This document shows positions 24,433-34,664 of a stretch of DNA of 64,000 bases, piece by piece. The translations under genes were made by a program, and so were the position numbers. Source of the DNA: Anaeramoeba flamelloides (Eukaryota > Metamonada > Anaeramoebidae); assembly GCA_027625915.1 (NCBI GenBank), contig JANTQA010000032.1, forward strand, positions 5,270,001 to 5,334,000, read 5' to 3'. Position 1 is the first letter of the stretch; each line of letters starts with the position of its first letter. The notes under the pieces were generated by a model, which had not been told where the DNA came from, did no database searches, and saw only the letters and a list, made by a program, of their open reading frames with translations.

Positions 24433-26622
24433 TTAATTCATTGCGACGAATTGAATGGCGTTTGAAAGTATTTTATTGCCATTGCTTAAAATCGACCAAC
24501 TTCCTGAAATGCCGCCTTTATCGCCTAAAAATTTTCTTTCTGAAACGGGGTTAAAGTTGAGAACAAGGACAATCCCGTTTTGCTCGCGTTTTCTCTTATA
24601 GCAAATCAGAGGATTGCCATCGCTCCACTGCGCGATCAGCTTCGAATCGACGCCACCGGGTGTGAAGCATGTGTTGATCCTATGTGAATGTATGCCGCCA
24701 TCGAAGCATTTCACTTCGCTGATCGTTGGATGGTTTGGTAAGAAAATTTTTCCGAGATCACACCTGGTTTTGCCGTTCTTTCCAGAGAAAAAGGTGCCCT
24801 TTTTCACGGGAAGAAACTTGGGGTTGCTGATATCGCCATTAAGGGCGTATGCAAATTTGGACTTTATTTTCCTTTCTGCAAGGCACGCGTAAGCACAGAT
24901 AACGATCCCGCCGCCATCATCCACATATTTGGAAATTTCGTCACCGAGCCAAATGGGGTCTTTAAAGTTGCCCCGGGGTGCGGAAAAGAGGAACAGCGCA
25001 TCATATTTTTTAAGGGTATTTAAAAATGGGGTTTCAGAATCGGCATGGAACACAGAAATTTTCTCGATCCCACTCGACCTCAGCGATTCAAGAATGTTTT
25101 CGATTCTTTCTTGTTTCGTTTCATTCGTGATAAACAATATTTTTAAGTTCTCCTTTGTTTTGCATCGTTGGTCCCTTTTGTTTTCTTTTTTGTTTTTCTT
25201 GTGGTTGTGGGTAGATCGAAAAATTTCCTTTGAAAAGAAATTTCTTTTTACCAACTGATCTAATTCAACATTTGATAATAATTTTAAATCTATTTGATCA
25301 AGAAGATTACCAACACAAGAGCGGATTTCATTATAATTAAACACTTCGTGCTTTTTTTCTTTCCCTTTTCCTTTTCCTTTTCCTTTCCCTTTCCCTTTGC
25401 CCCTTCTTTTGTCTTTTCTTTTTCTTTTTTCTTTTGCCTTTCTTTTTTCTTTTTCCTTTCGTTTTTCTTTTCCTTTTCTTATTTCCTTTTCGCTTTCGCT
25501 TTCACTTTCACTTTCACTTTCACTTTCGCTTTCGCTTTCCTTTTCCTTTTCGAGTTTACCTGAGCCCCTAGCATTCCTGTAATTTGGCTTTGATTTTTTT
25601 TTTGAGCTGTTTGTGATCAAATATTTGGTTTTTTTTTTTTTAGACTTGTTTTGTTGCTTTTTATGCTTTAGAATTGAATTTTTCTTTGAGATATTTTTTT
25701 TTTTCTTTTTAAGATCATAATAATCAGAATCATCACCAACAGATTCGTAATCGTCATCTTGTTCGCTGTCGCTTTCAGAGTCGTCTTCTTCGTAGTTTTC
25801 ATCATAACTTTCTTTATCTTGATCTTGGTTCCCCACATTCGAAGTTAAATGTAACTTTCTTTTCTTTTTGAGAGAGCCGTTCTGTCTTTTTTCTCTTCCG
25901 ATTTCTATTTGGATTTCTTCTTCTTCTTCTTTTTCTTCTCCCTCGTCTTCTTTTTCTTGACTTTTGTGATTACTTGTTATCTCATTATTCTTTTTTAATA
26001 ATAAATCAATTTTTTGTAATAATAAAAATTTTGCTCTTTCTTTTATTCTTTTAACAAGCTCATATTCTTTCGTTTGCAGTTTCTTTGATTTCAAAATTTT
26101 GAGGATAGTTTCTTCCTTTAAAGTATTCAAACAATTTTTTTTATAAAAAATGTTTAATGAATTCTGTTCAATTAACGACAATAGCCTTTTCCCAATTTCA
26201 GGGTGCTGGTTGTTTAAGGCCTTTTCATACAAACCAAGAAGATGTCTTGTCTTGAGATTATTTTCTAAAAAGTTTAGAGAAAATTCCCTGAATTCATCCA
26301 TACTAAATCGATCACACACATCAAAGATCGACCAAATGATATCTAAATTCAGCTCTGCTTTTCTTGTGTATATAAAATCTAAAACAGGTTTAAAGGCTTC
26401 AGGTTCGATATCGGGAATTCTTATCACCTTTATTTTGTCACTGCTTGTTTGGTTTAATTTTTGATCATAAAAAAGCTTTTTCCAAAAAAGATTCGAGATG
26501 GATAAAACTAGTTTATGTGCAAACATCGGTACACCTTCTTCTCCGATTTTAAAAATTACATCAGCGAATTCAGATTCATTAACAAGTGGCGAAATTAATT
26601 GTTCGATTGTGCGTATCGTCAT
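24433..26622 (-). CDS. BTB-BACK protein with C-terminal amidotransferase/ThuA-like domain
   Basis: A single frame of 729 codons, ATG at 26620-26622 and stop at 24433-24435. Residues about 16-115 form a BTB/POZ domain (FADVIFKIG, FAHKLVLSISNLFWKKLF, FKPVLDFIYT). A BACK-like helical segment follows at about 120-200. Residues about 220-440 are acidic then Lys-rich low complexity with Ser-Glu and Lys-Gly dipeptide runs. Residues about 493-729 form a Rossmann-like domain (LKILFITNE, YDALFLFSAP, DDGGGIVICAYACLA, GGIHSHRINT, AQWSDGNPLICYK). It resembles the class-I glutamine-amidotransferase-like/ThuA fold, in which a WSDG-PL strand is common in bacterial proteins. The Cys in VICAYAC is not in a classical G-x-C-x-G elbow, so catalysis is doubtful. 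BTB-BACK suggests a CUL3 adaptor; the C-terminal domain could be the substrate or ligand sensor (inference). Confidence 0.88.
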   Translation of the reverse strand: MTIRTIEQLISPLVNESEFADVIFKIGEEGVPMFAHKLVLSISNLFWKKLFYDQKLNQTSSDKIKVIRIPDIEPEAFKPVLDFIYTRKAELNLDIIWSIFDVCDRFSMDEFREFSLNFLENNLKTRHLLGLYEKALNNQHPEIGKRLLSLIEQNSLNIFYKKNCLNTLKEETILKILKSKKLQTKEYELVKRIKERAKFLLLQKIDLLLKKNNEITSNHKSQEKEDEGEEKEEEEEIQIEIGREKRQNGSLKKKRKLHLTSNVGNQDQDKESYDENYEEDDSESDSEQDDDYESVGDDSDYYDLKKKKKNISKKNSILKHKKQQNKSKKKKTKYLITNSSKKKSKPNYRNARGSGKLEKEKESESESESESESESESEKEIRKGKEKRKEKEKRKAKEKRKRKDKRRGKGKGKGKGKGKGKEKKHEVFNYNEIRSCVGNLLDQIDLKLLSNVELDQLVKRNFFSKEIFRSTHNHKKNKKENKRDQRCKTKENLKILFITNETKQERIENILESLRSSGIEKISVFHADSETPFLNTLKKYDALFLFSAPRGNFKDPIWLGDEISKYVDDGGGIVICAYACLAERKIKSKFAYALNGDISNPKFLPVKKGTFFSGKNGKTRCDLGKIFLPNHPTISEVKCFDGGIHSHRINTCFTPGGVDSKLIAQWSDGNPLICYKRKREQNGIVLVLNFNPVSERKFLGDKGGISGSWSILSNGNKILSNAIQFVAMN

Positions 26623-26668
26623 TAAATTGATTTGCTTCGAAATTTGTTAGTTGAAGTTGTGTGAAAAA

Positions 26669-26703
<35 letters not shown>

Positions 26704-28104
26704 TTCAGGTAATTTCAAAAAGCAAATTAAGAAAAAATATCATTTTCCTTAAATATATAAGATTTAATCTTCGAAATTACAAACTTAAATAACATTTTAA
26801 AGTGGTTTGAGTCTATAATTTTGAGTTGTTGATCTTGTAATTCATCTATTTGAGTATTTTATTGTTCTGAAATTTTTTTTTTTACTGGATGAAATTTGTT
26901 GTTTTTTTTGCTCGCTTTCGAAGAGTCGTTGAAATTAGAGAAAGAAAATGATAAAAAAAAAAAAAAAAAAAAAAAACCAAATCACAGACTTGTGGAAAAT
27001 AATTGAAAAAACAACTATTCATGACCTTTACCCAAAAGAGTACCTAAGATTATTTAAGTTTGAAAAAATGGGATCGGTGTTTATCAACTATTGGTCAAAA
27101 ACCAAATTAACCCAATTGTTTTCAAATTGTTGAATTTTCTGAAAACAAAACCTTACCTCTTCTTATATTCTTTTTTCACAACACCTTGATGGAGACAAAA
27201 AATGGTTTTGCAGTCAGTACCATATTTAAGGAATAAACTTTCAAAGTAATTCATTACAATTAAAAATTTGAAATTGTTTTTTTTTTGATATGATAAATGG
27301 ATTAGCCTCAACATCAATCGGTCTACATTAATATTGTGTAATAATTGGATTTCAAGAATATGAGTTCAACATAGTTCACATTTCTCTAAAAAATCAACTC
27401 AAAATAATATTGTACAATAAATTATTATATTTTTTATAGTGGTCAAAATGATGTGTGTAACAAATACTATAATCCCTGTTACAAAATATAATCCGTACTT
27501 TTTTTCTTCTTGTTCCAATGCAACTCCCAATTAAATACCTAATAGTCTATCTACGTTCAAATCAATTTTGAAGGTAAAATCCTTGATATATTCAAAAAAT
27601 TTTAGTTATGAATGGACTTTAGTTGATAAAATTTCAATATTTTTCTGAATTTTTTCTGATTTTTCAATTTTTTTTTTTTTGTTGTGATCAAAAATTAAAT
27701 CTATTTTTTGAGAACAATTTTCTAATGTGCAAGAAATATATAAATTTTGTAAAAAATATTCTTAATATTTTATTATAATTAGTTGATTAGATAATTCTGT
27801 CCTTTGAAACTATTTATTTTAATCTGATTTATGATAATATTAAAATATCATGACAATAATATCTATCGTTATATGTATCTCGATTTATTATATTTTTTTA
27901 TTTATTTTATTTTTAAAAGAATATTAGAAGTATTAAAGATAGTTTTGTTTTGTCACTTAAAAATTTTTAAAAATAGATATTATTTTTACAAATAATGATA
28001 ATGTAGAAAACCGCAGATAATCTATATTAAAGTAATAATATCATAAATCATGTAAATTGATAAAATCACAACACTTCTCAAACAATGGTGATAATTTTTA
28101 AAAT
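26623..28104. other. Spacer upstream of the BTB-BACK gene
   Basis: Contains a run of about 30 A at about 26670-26700 and A/T-rich sequence. A 61-codon frame at 26948-27133 on the plus strand starts in a poly-Lys run and has a fairly protein-like second half (HDLYPKEYLRLFKFEKMGSV). It could be a small gene or decayed exon, but nothing else supports it. No other gene is seen. Confidence 0.35.
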
Positions 28105-28106
28105 AA

Positions 28107-29147
28107 ACTCAATTCTAAAAATTGGGGCACACCTTCAAAATCAGTTTAATTCTAAGAAAAGTGATATTTGACTCTTAAATAGAAACATTAGATATTAACA
28201 ATGAATAGAAATAATTTTAAAGTTAATTATTTATCATTTTTTTTCATTAATTTTTGATTTTTTTTGAATTCTTTTTTTTCAAATAAAAAAAAAATTTTCT
28301 TTTTTTTTCAAAACATTTCAAAAATCTCAAAATCACTTTAAAATGAAATTTAAAAGTTTTGATTCTGATCACAAAAAAAAAAAATTTTGTTTCTATAAAA
28401 TGAAAAAAGATTCTTTTTTTACCAAGAAAAATTTTTTTTTGAAAAAAAATCATGATATGGGGTGCTAGAGTACATGGCCTACAAACAGACCTTATTACCA
28501 TTAATGAAAATGTAATACTGAATGTATTATTAATGATATTTTCAAAAAATCAAATGAAATTCAACTCGCCAATTCAGAATATGGTGAGTTAAAATGGATT
28601 TTCCAATAGGATGGAGCTTGTCCACATACTTCAAAAAAAACCCAAACTTACTTAAACTGTGGATGTAATGTTCTGGACCCTTGACCCCCAATTCCCCAGA
28701 TTCAAACCCAATTGAGAATTTATGGACAATTATGGATACTAAACTGAAAAAATGTAATCCAAAAAACAAAGAAGAATTTATTAAAATTTTCACTAATGTA
28801 TGGAATAATTGAGTTGGGAAACCTTAGAAAATTAGTAAACTCCAGATATTTAAAAGGATAGATTTAGTTATCAAAAGACAAGCTGAATCTATTAATAGTT
28901 TTTATTAATTTTTCTTTCAATAAAAATGGATTTTTTGGTAACCGTGTTCCAAAAATAGGGGCACACTTTTTTTATTTTTTCTTTTTTATTTTTCGAATTG
29001 TATTTTAAATTTACTATAAAATATATAAATAGTATTAATTAAATATTTTCAGATCTTTTATTATTTTAATGTATAAGTATCATGTATTTTTAAGTATATT
29101 TTTATTAATGTAATTTTTTTTTGTGTCCCATTTTTTGGAATTGAGTT
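28107..29147 (+). mobile_element. Decayed Tc1/mariner-type DNA transposon with transposase remnant
   Basis: Ends are inverted repeats: AACTCAATTCTAAAAATTGG at the left and its near-complement at 29123-29147, both flanked by TA. The plus strand holds Tc1-type transposase C-terminal motifs in three frames. One is a QxDGAxPHTSKKTQ block near 28610-28640, holding the second catalytic Asp. Another is NSPDSNPIENLW near 28690-28725, the conserved PDLNPIENLW signature with the last acidic residue. The frame then reads KKCNPKNKEEFIKIF and stops. Internal stops and at least one frameshift between the two motifs make it inactive. A second copy of the TIR core (GTTCCAAAAATAGGGGCACA, about 28940) makes the right 200 bases a hairpin. 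The N-terminal DNA-binding part is not recognisable. Confidence 0.85.
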
Positions 29148-29687
29148 TATCATGATAAAAAATTACACGTGATATAATAGTTGATGGTTTTCAGGGCTAA
29201 TCCAAAGATTTTTTTATAAACTTTAATTTTTTTTTTTTAATAAAAAAGTAGCTTCATGAAAAAAAGTATTCTTAAAAAAACAATAAAAAAGATACTTGAT
29301 TCAATCAAGGATCAGACCAAAGAGTTTTTCGTTATATTTTCTTTTGATTTGGTTGTCATATTGTTCGATCCTTTGAGATTAACACACGTAATAAAAAAGG
29401 CAAATAAATTGTTGCCGCTTCAATTGTAGAATTATAAATTATGTTGAACAAAAAAAGATACTAAAAAAACCAACCTTTCACATGTTATTTCGGGAAGGTA
29501 TTTTCTTGGGCTAAAACCTTTATCAATTTTCTAAGAAAGCTAAAAGGGGTTGGATAACTTTTGAAAAGTCTCTATAACAATATAAAGAACTTATCACAAA
29601 TTATTAATATTTTTTCCACAATTTTTATCTTTGGGTTATTCTTCTTCTCATATCTTTTTATTGTACATAAAAAAAAACTATTGTTTA

Positions 29688-29884
29688 CAGTCAGTTCCAC
29701 TTTTAACACACAAACTTTCAACGAAATTTAAGGCACAAAAAATTCTCAAATTAAGGCACAAAATTTGGAATTATTTTTTTTACAATTTATTTTTACTAGA
29801 ATTTGAATTTTGTGCCTTAATTTGAGATTTTTTTTGTGCCTTAAATTTCGTTGAAAGTTTGTGCCTTAAAAGTGAAACTGGCTG
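29688..29884. mobile_element. Family A palindromic MITE, copy A4 (well preserved)
   Basis: A 197-base element between TA at 29686-29687 and 29885-29886. The arms are nearly perfect complements over about 85 bases, starting CAGTCAGTTCCACTTTTAA. This is among the two least diverged copies and serves as a reference for the family. Confidence 0.92.
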
Positions 29885-30103
29885 TAAGTGTTTTTTTTTT
29901 TTGATTGTTCACCAATAATAAGTACAATTATTATTTCCCCTTTTTGATTATTTAACCTGTGAAGGAAATCATCCCATTTTTAAAAAATAGATCAATTTTA
30001 TATTCAATTATATTGTTGAAATGGATTATTAATTGTTTGATCACAAAATTCACAAAAATTTTTACAATAGTTTTAAAAAAAAATAAAAAGAAAAAATACA
30101 TTT

Positions 30104-30264
30104 TTTATACTTTAAAAAATCCCATGTCTTTTAATTAAAGTATTATGTCTTCCAAACCTTTTAAATACATAAAAACACTTTACAACACTTTTAAACACCT
30201 TCAAACAATATTCAATATTTTTAACGATGAAAAGATTTGTAAAAGTTATAAAATATTTTTTAGA
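30104..30264. mobile_element. Decayed copy of small MITE H
   Basis: Matches the intact H element at 35884-36030 through AAAAAATCNCATGNCTTTTA at the left. It also shares a CTTCCAAACCTTTTAAA-like block, a CACTTTACAAC block and GAAAAGATTTGTAAAAG at the right. The outermost inverted-repeat bases are eroded, so borders are approximate. Confidence 0.5.
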
Positions 30265-33200
30265 ATTCATTATATTTTTCAAAATTTATATCAAAACTTT
30301 TTTTTCTTATTATGATTATTGTTTTATTGCCATTATGTTATTTACACCATTCTATGGTTTTTCGCAATAAGGCCTGATGTATCTTAATTTTTTAATATCT
30401 CATGAATTTATTACTAATATTATGTTAATACATGTTATTATAAAAAACCATTTTTATAAGTTTGATGATCAGCTTATTAATCAGAATTACTATTTTTTTC
30501 TTTCTAAAACCTAGAAAAAGTACAATTATTTGTATTTATTTTCTTCTCTAAATTTTCCAATATACATGAATATCCTGTTTATTGGGTTAAAATTCTCTTT
30601 TATCTTCTTGTAACTGAATAATTTCCTCAGATTTGCAAACAAATTAATATAAATATGAATTACATTTTTTTAAAAAAGTTTTTTTACTATATATTTTTTT
30701 GTAATGATAATCGCAATTACTAAAAAAATCAGATTAAAACAGCTATTTGAAATAATTCAGCTTTATTAACCACCTTTTTAAGCAGTATGAAAGAATTAAA
30801 AAATATCAATTTATGAATCGAATTCAAACAAAAGTCTATTTCCAAATTAACAATAAAACGTATCCCTTAGAACCCCAAAGAAACTAATACATTCGAAATA
30901 AATTTTGATATTTGAAGTTTTATCAAAGGATTATAAGATATAGAATTTATAAACAATTATCTTAAAAAAAAAAAATTATAATCAGAAATTCTATAGTCAC
31001 ATATATAAAAAAATAACTTGAAAAAAAATTTTTTTTTGATTATTGTGATTTTAATATTTTTCGATATTGTCAAAAAAAAATTTTTTTTTTTTTATTTTAT
31101 TTGAAAAGTTAGTCTATAATATTAAAATTCTCTTATTTTTAATGATTAAAACATATCATACTTTACTGGAATTTTTTTTCCTCCATTGAGCCCCAATATT
31201 GTCTAATATACTTGATTAAATAATTTATTCATTAAAAAAGACATTTTAACCTCAATAGAAAATTTGTATTATCTGTTGATTGTCATTCAATGGTGATATA
31301 ACTAAAATTGATTCAAAATAATTTAAAATTAAATAAAATAATATTGTTTTTCATTGTTAATTTTGGAAATTTTTTCATCAAGAATTTATTTAAAATTTAA
31401 ATTATTTGTCCAATAGTTCAAGTCAGTTTAATAATTGATTTTTTTTTGGAATTTGTGCTATTTTTTAATCTTTGGATTTTTAAAATATAGGCATAAAATA
31501 AATAAATTATTGGATAATATAGCATAAATAAAAAAATATTTAACAAGATATGGATTAATTTAGATCAAAAAATACAAATTTTACAAATATATTACACATT
31601 TTCTACCAATAACAAAATTCAAAATAAAAAATTATGTTTTCAAAGATTTTTTTTATTGTCTTTGAATAACATTTAATAGTTATTTTTTATATTCTTACTA
31701 AATTTGGGGCTGGTTATTTTATTTATTAGAAAACATATTATTTGTTTAATTTTAATGTAATAAATGAAATTATTTTACAATTTTTTTTGTGTGGTTTTCA
31801 AGTATTTTTTATCGCTTTAATAAAAGCTGTAGAAAATTATTCATATTAAAATTAAAATTTTGACCTAAAGAAATCAATTTTATTTTTCTCTTTTATTAAT
31901 ATTTATTACACAATTATCTAAAAAAATTACAATTTCTCTTTGATATATTCTTTAATTTATTATTGTATTATCAAAATAACAAATTTAAATGATTTTTATG
32001 ATTAATAAAATCAACATATTCGATTTTCAATTACAATTGTTTTAGTAAAATTACGAATTTAAAATATTAAAAAAAAAAATAAAAATATTTAAAAAAATGT
32101 CAAAATGAATAATTATTTTTTTTTCAAAAAAAAAAACAATAGAAAAACATAAATACTTTATCTTTAAATTATTTTAACGTTTTATTATAATTCAAATCTG
32201 TATTAAAGACAATAAGAATAAATATATTAGTATATCAATATTATTTTAAATTTTTCATTTTAAAATTTTTTAAATTTAGGTAAAATATTGTAATTGATAA
32301 ACAAAACAAAAAATATACTAAATTATAAAAAATTCTTTTATCAAAAAATATGATTTCTTTTTCATTTTTAATTTTGTTGAACTAGAAAAGTGATTTTATT
32401 TTTAAAAATTGTGGATAAAAATTACTGATAATATTCTGAAAATTTTTCCAACAATCAACCCAATAACTAAAAAAAAATTTGTTTATAACCAAATTCAAAC
32501 AATGAAACTAAGTAAAATAGAAAAAAAAAATTTATTCATTCTAATATAACAAATAAAGACAGATTTAAAAATATATAAACTATCTAAATTACAATTTCGT
32601 ATTTGTAATTTGCGATAATACATAGTTTAGTAGTATTTAATATAAATTTTTTTTATTTTTTTTTTTTTTCATTTTAAGATCTTTAATTTGTTTTAAAATA
32701 TATATTTTCTACTCTAAGTTTTTCGAGAATAAATAGTTAAAAAAATTTTTAATTTTATTTCGTTGTCGATCTTCTGTACAGTTTGAAGTATAAATTGTTT
32801 TCTTTGTAATCTACATAATGGCAAATTTGGTTGATTTCCTTTTCATTTTAATCACAATACTTTCAATTTGGTTTAAAATTTGGATTATTTCTTTAAAATT
32901 TAAAAGAAAAAATAGTTTTCCATTTTTTTCTTCGTTTTTTTATATAAATTAAATAGTAAATTATCTTAATTTAAAAATTCAAAAAAAAAGTCTGACAATA
33001 TATAATTCAATTTTCTTTTTGAAAAGCAAATAATAATTATTTCAAAACAATTCTTTACAATGGGTATATTGAAGAACAACGAATTTTAGAAAGTTAATTT
33101 GAAAAAAAACACAAAAATACTTTATTCAGAATAGAATAACAATTTTCAAAATAAGAAAATGAAAAAATAATTTTAAAAACATTAATTTGAATTTATGAGT

Positions 33201-33951
33201 AGGGATCACACTTTTTAACTCGCCTCTTCCAGAACTCTATTTACCCAAAGTAAAATCAGGAAAATCGAGTGAAATTTTTATCACATTTAATATTGTCACT
33301 TGGTAACAGACAAAATATGTTTCGGATCAAACAACAGGGAAACAAAACAAAAAATATTAATTATGGTTAAAGTAAAATATTTTTTTTCCATGTTAACAAC
33401 AGTTGACCTCAAACTATATTATAGTATTTAATAAATATGATTGGAAAAAAATTGAAATTTATTCTAATTCTACACATTTTAAGATTATGTCTTTATAACT
33501 TCAGGAATATCTAAAAAGCTGACATTATTAAGGAAACATGGTTTATAAACATTACCTAGATGTGCTCTATATCTCTTGGGATACAGAAGAACTATTAAAT
33601 TTTGAAATTTCTAGGAATTGGAAATTTTCCTAAATCACAATCTTCAATGTAAGTTAGTTATGAAAACTAAAAGCCCAACCATTATTGATAAGACTTTATT
33701 TTTTCAAAGGTTGTTATTTGAAACAAGATAATACTTAATTTAGAATCAAAAGGGTTGGGTTTAGGTTTGAGTACCAAACCAACCTTACAATCTGGAATCT
33801 GATCATGTAAAATTTCCAATTCCTAAAAATTTGAAATTTGAGACTTATTCTGGATCACATGATAAAGTACCTAATTTAGAGTGTTTGAACACAAGATAGC
33901 CTAATAATGTAATTATTTTCGATATTCCTTAAATAATTTCAAAAATCTATA
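30265..33951. other. Very AT-rich spacer
   Basis: About 3.7 kb of the most AT-extreme sequence in the window. Stop codons are frequent in all frames and no exon-like patch was found. I see no shared repeat with confidence. Confidence 0.5.
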
Positions 33952-34148
33952 CAGTCGGTTCCACTTTTAAATTACAAACTTTCAACAGAAATTAAGGTAC
34001 ATCAAAAATTACAAATTAAGGTACAAAATACAAATTTTAGCAAAATAATTTGTGTTTTAAAAAAAATATCAAAAAATGTACTAATATTTGAAGATAAAAA
34101 TGTACCTTAATTTTCGTTGAAAGTTTATGTCTAAAAAGTGGAACTTAT
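33952..34148. mobile_element. Family A palindromic MITE, copy A5
   Basis: Starts CAGTCGGTTCCACTTTTAA after TA at 33950-33951. Both arms are recognisable (CGTTGAAAGTTTATGTCTAA at the right), with several mismatches between them. It lies about 500 bases upstream of the G-alpha start codon. The right end is slightly eroded. Confidence 0.78.
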
Positions 34149-34664
34149 AATACAAAATAAGGTTATTTTCGCATTTTTTCAATCTAATAACTCCAAACTT
34201 TACATTTTAATGTCTTTTTAAATCATCACAAACAAAAAAACTTTTTTAATGTTTCACTTCAAAAAATAGATATTATCTATTAACGAACTAATTTGTTTAG
34301 TTGTAACGAACAAAATGGGTTCGCTGTTAAAAAATCCAGGGCTAAGATTTTAAACATCATTTATTTCGGAAGTGGGCTATAATAATCCAATTTCATTTGA
34401 TTATGCAATTTAAAAAAGAAAATTTCTAATTCTGATTTCTTAAAGGTGTTCTGAATAGTTATTATTTCGAAACTCTCACTCCAATTATGTTCTTGAACAA
34501 AGTTTCCAAATTGATTTTTGAAAAAAAACTGTAAAATTTCAATAAAAACTTTAGCATATCATTTTTTTCACAAGTTTTCTTGATATTTTTTAACTCACAT
34601 TTTCTTTTTGACCAACCCCAAAATCTTACTTTTTTGTTTTCAAAGTTAATCAAGATCCTTTCAA

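Noticed and set aside
26948-27133. 61-codon frame starting in poly-Lys upstream of the BTB-BACK gene
   Set aside because: Half is homopolymer translation. The remainder is plausible protein but unsupported by domain, splice or copy evidence.
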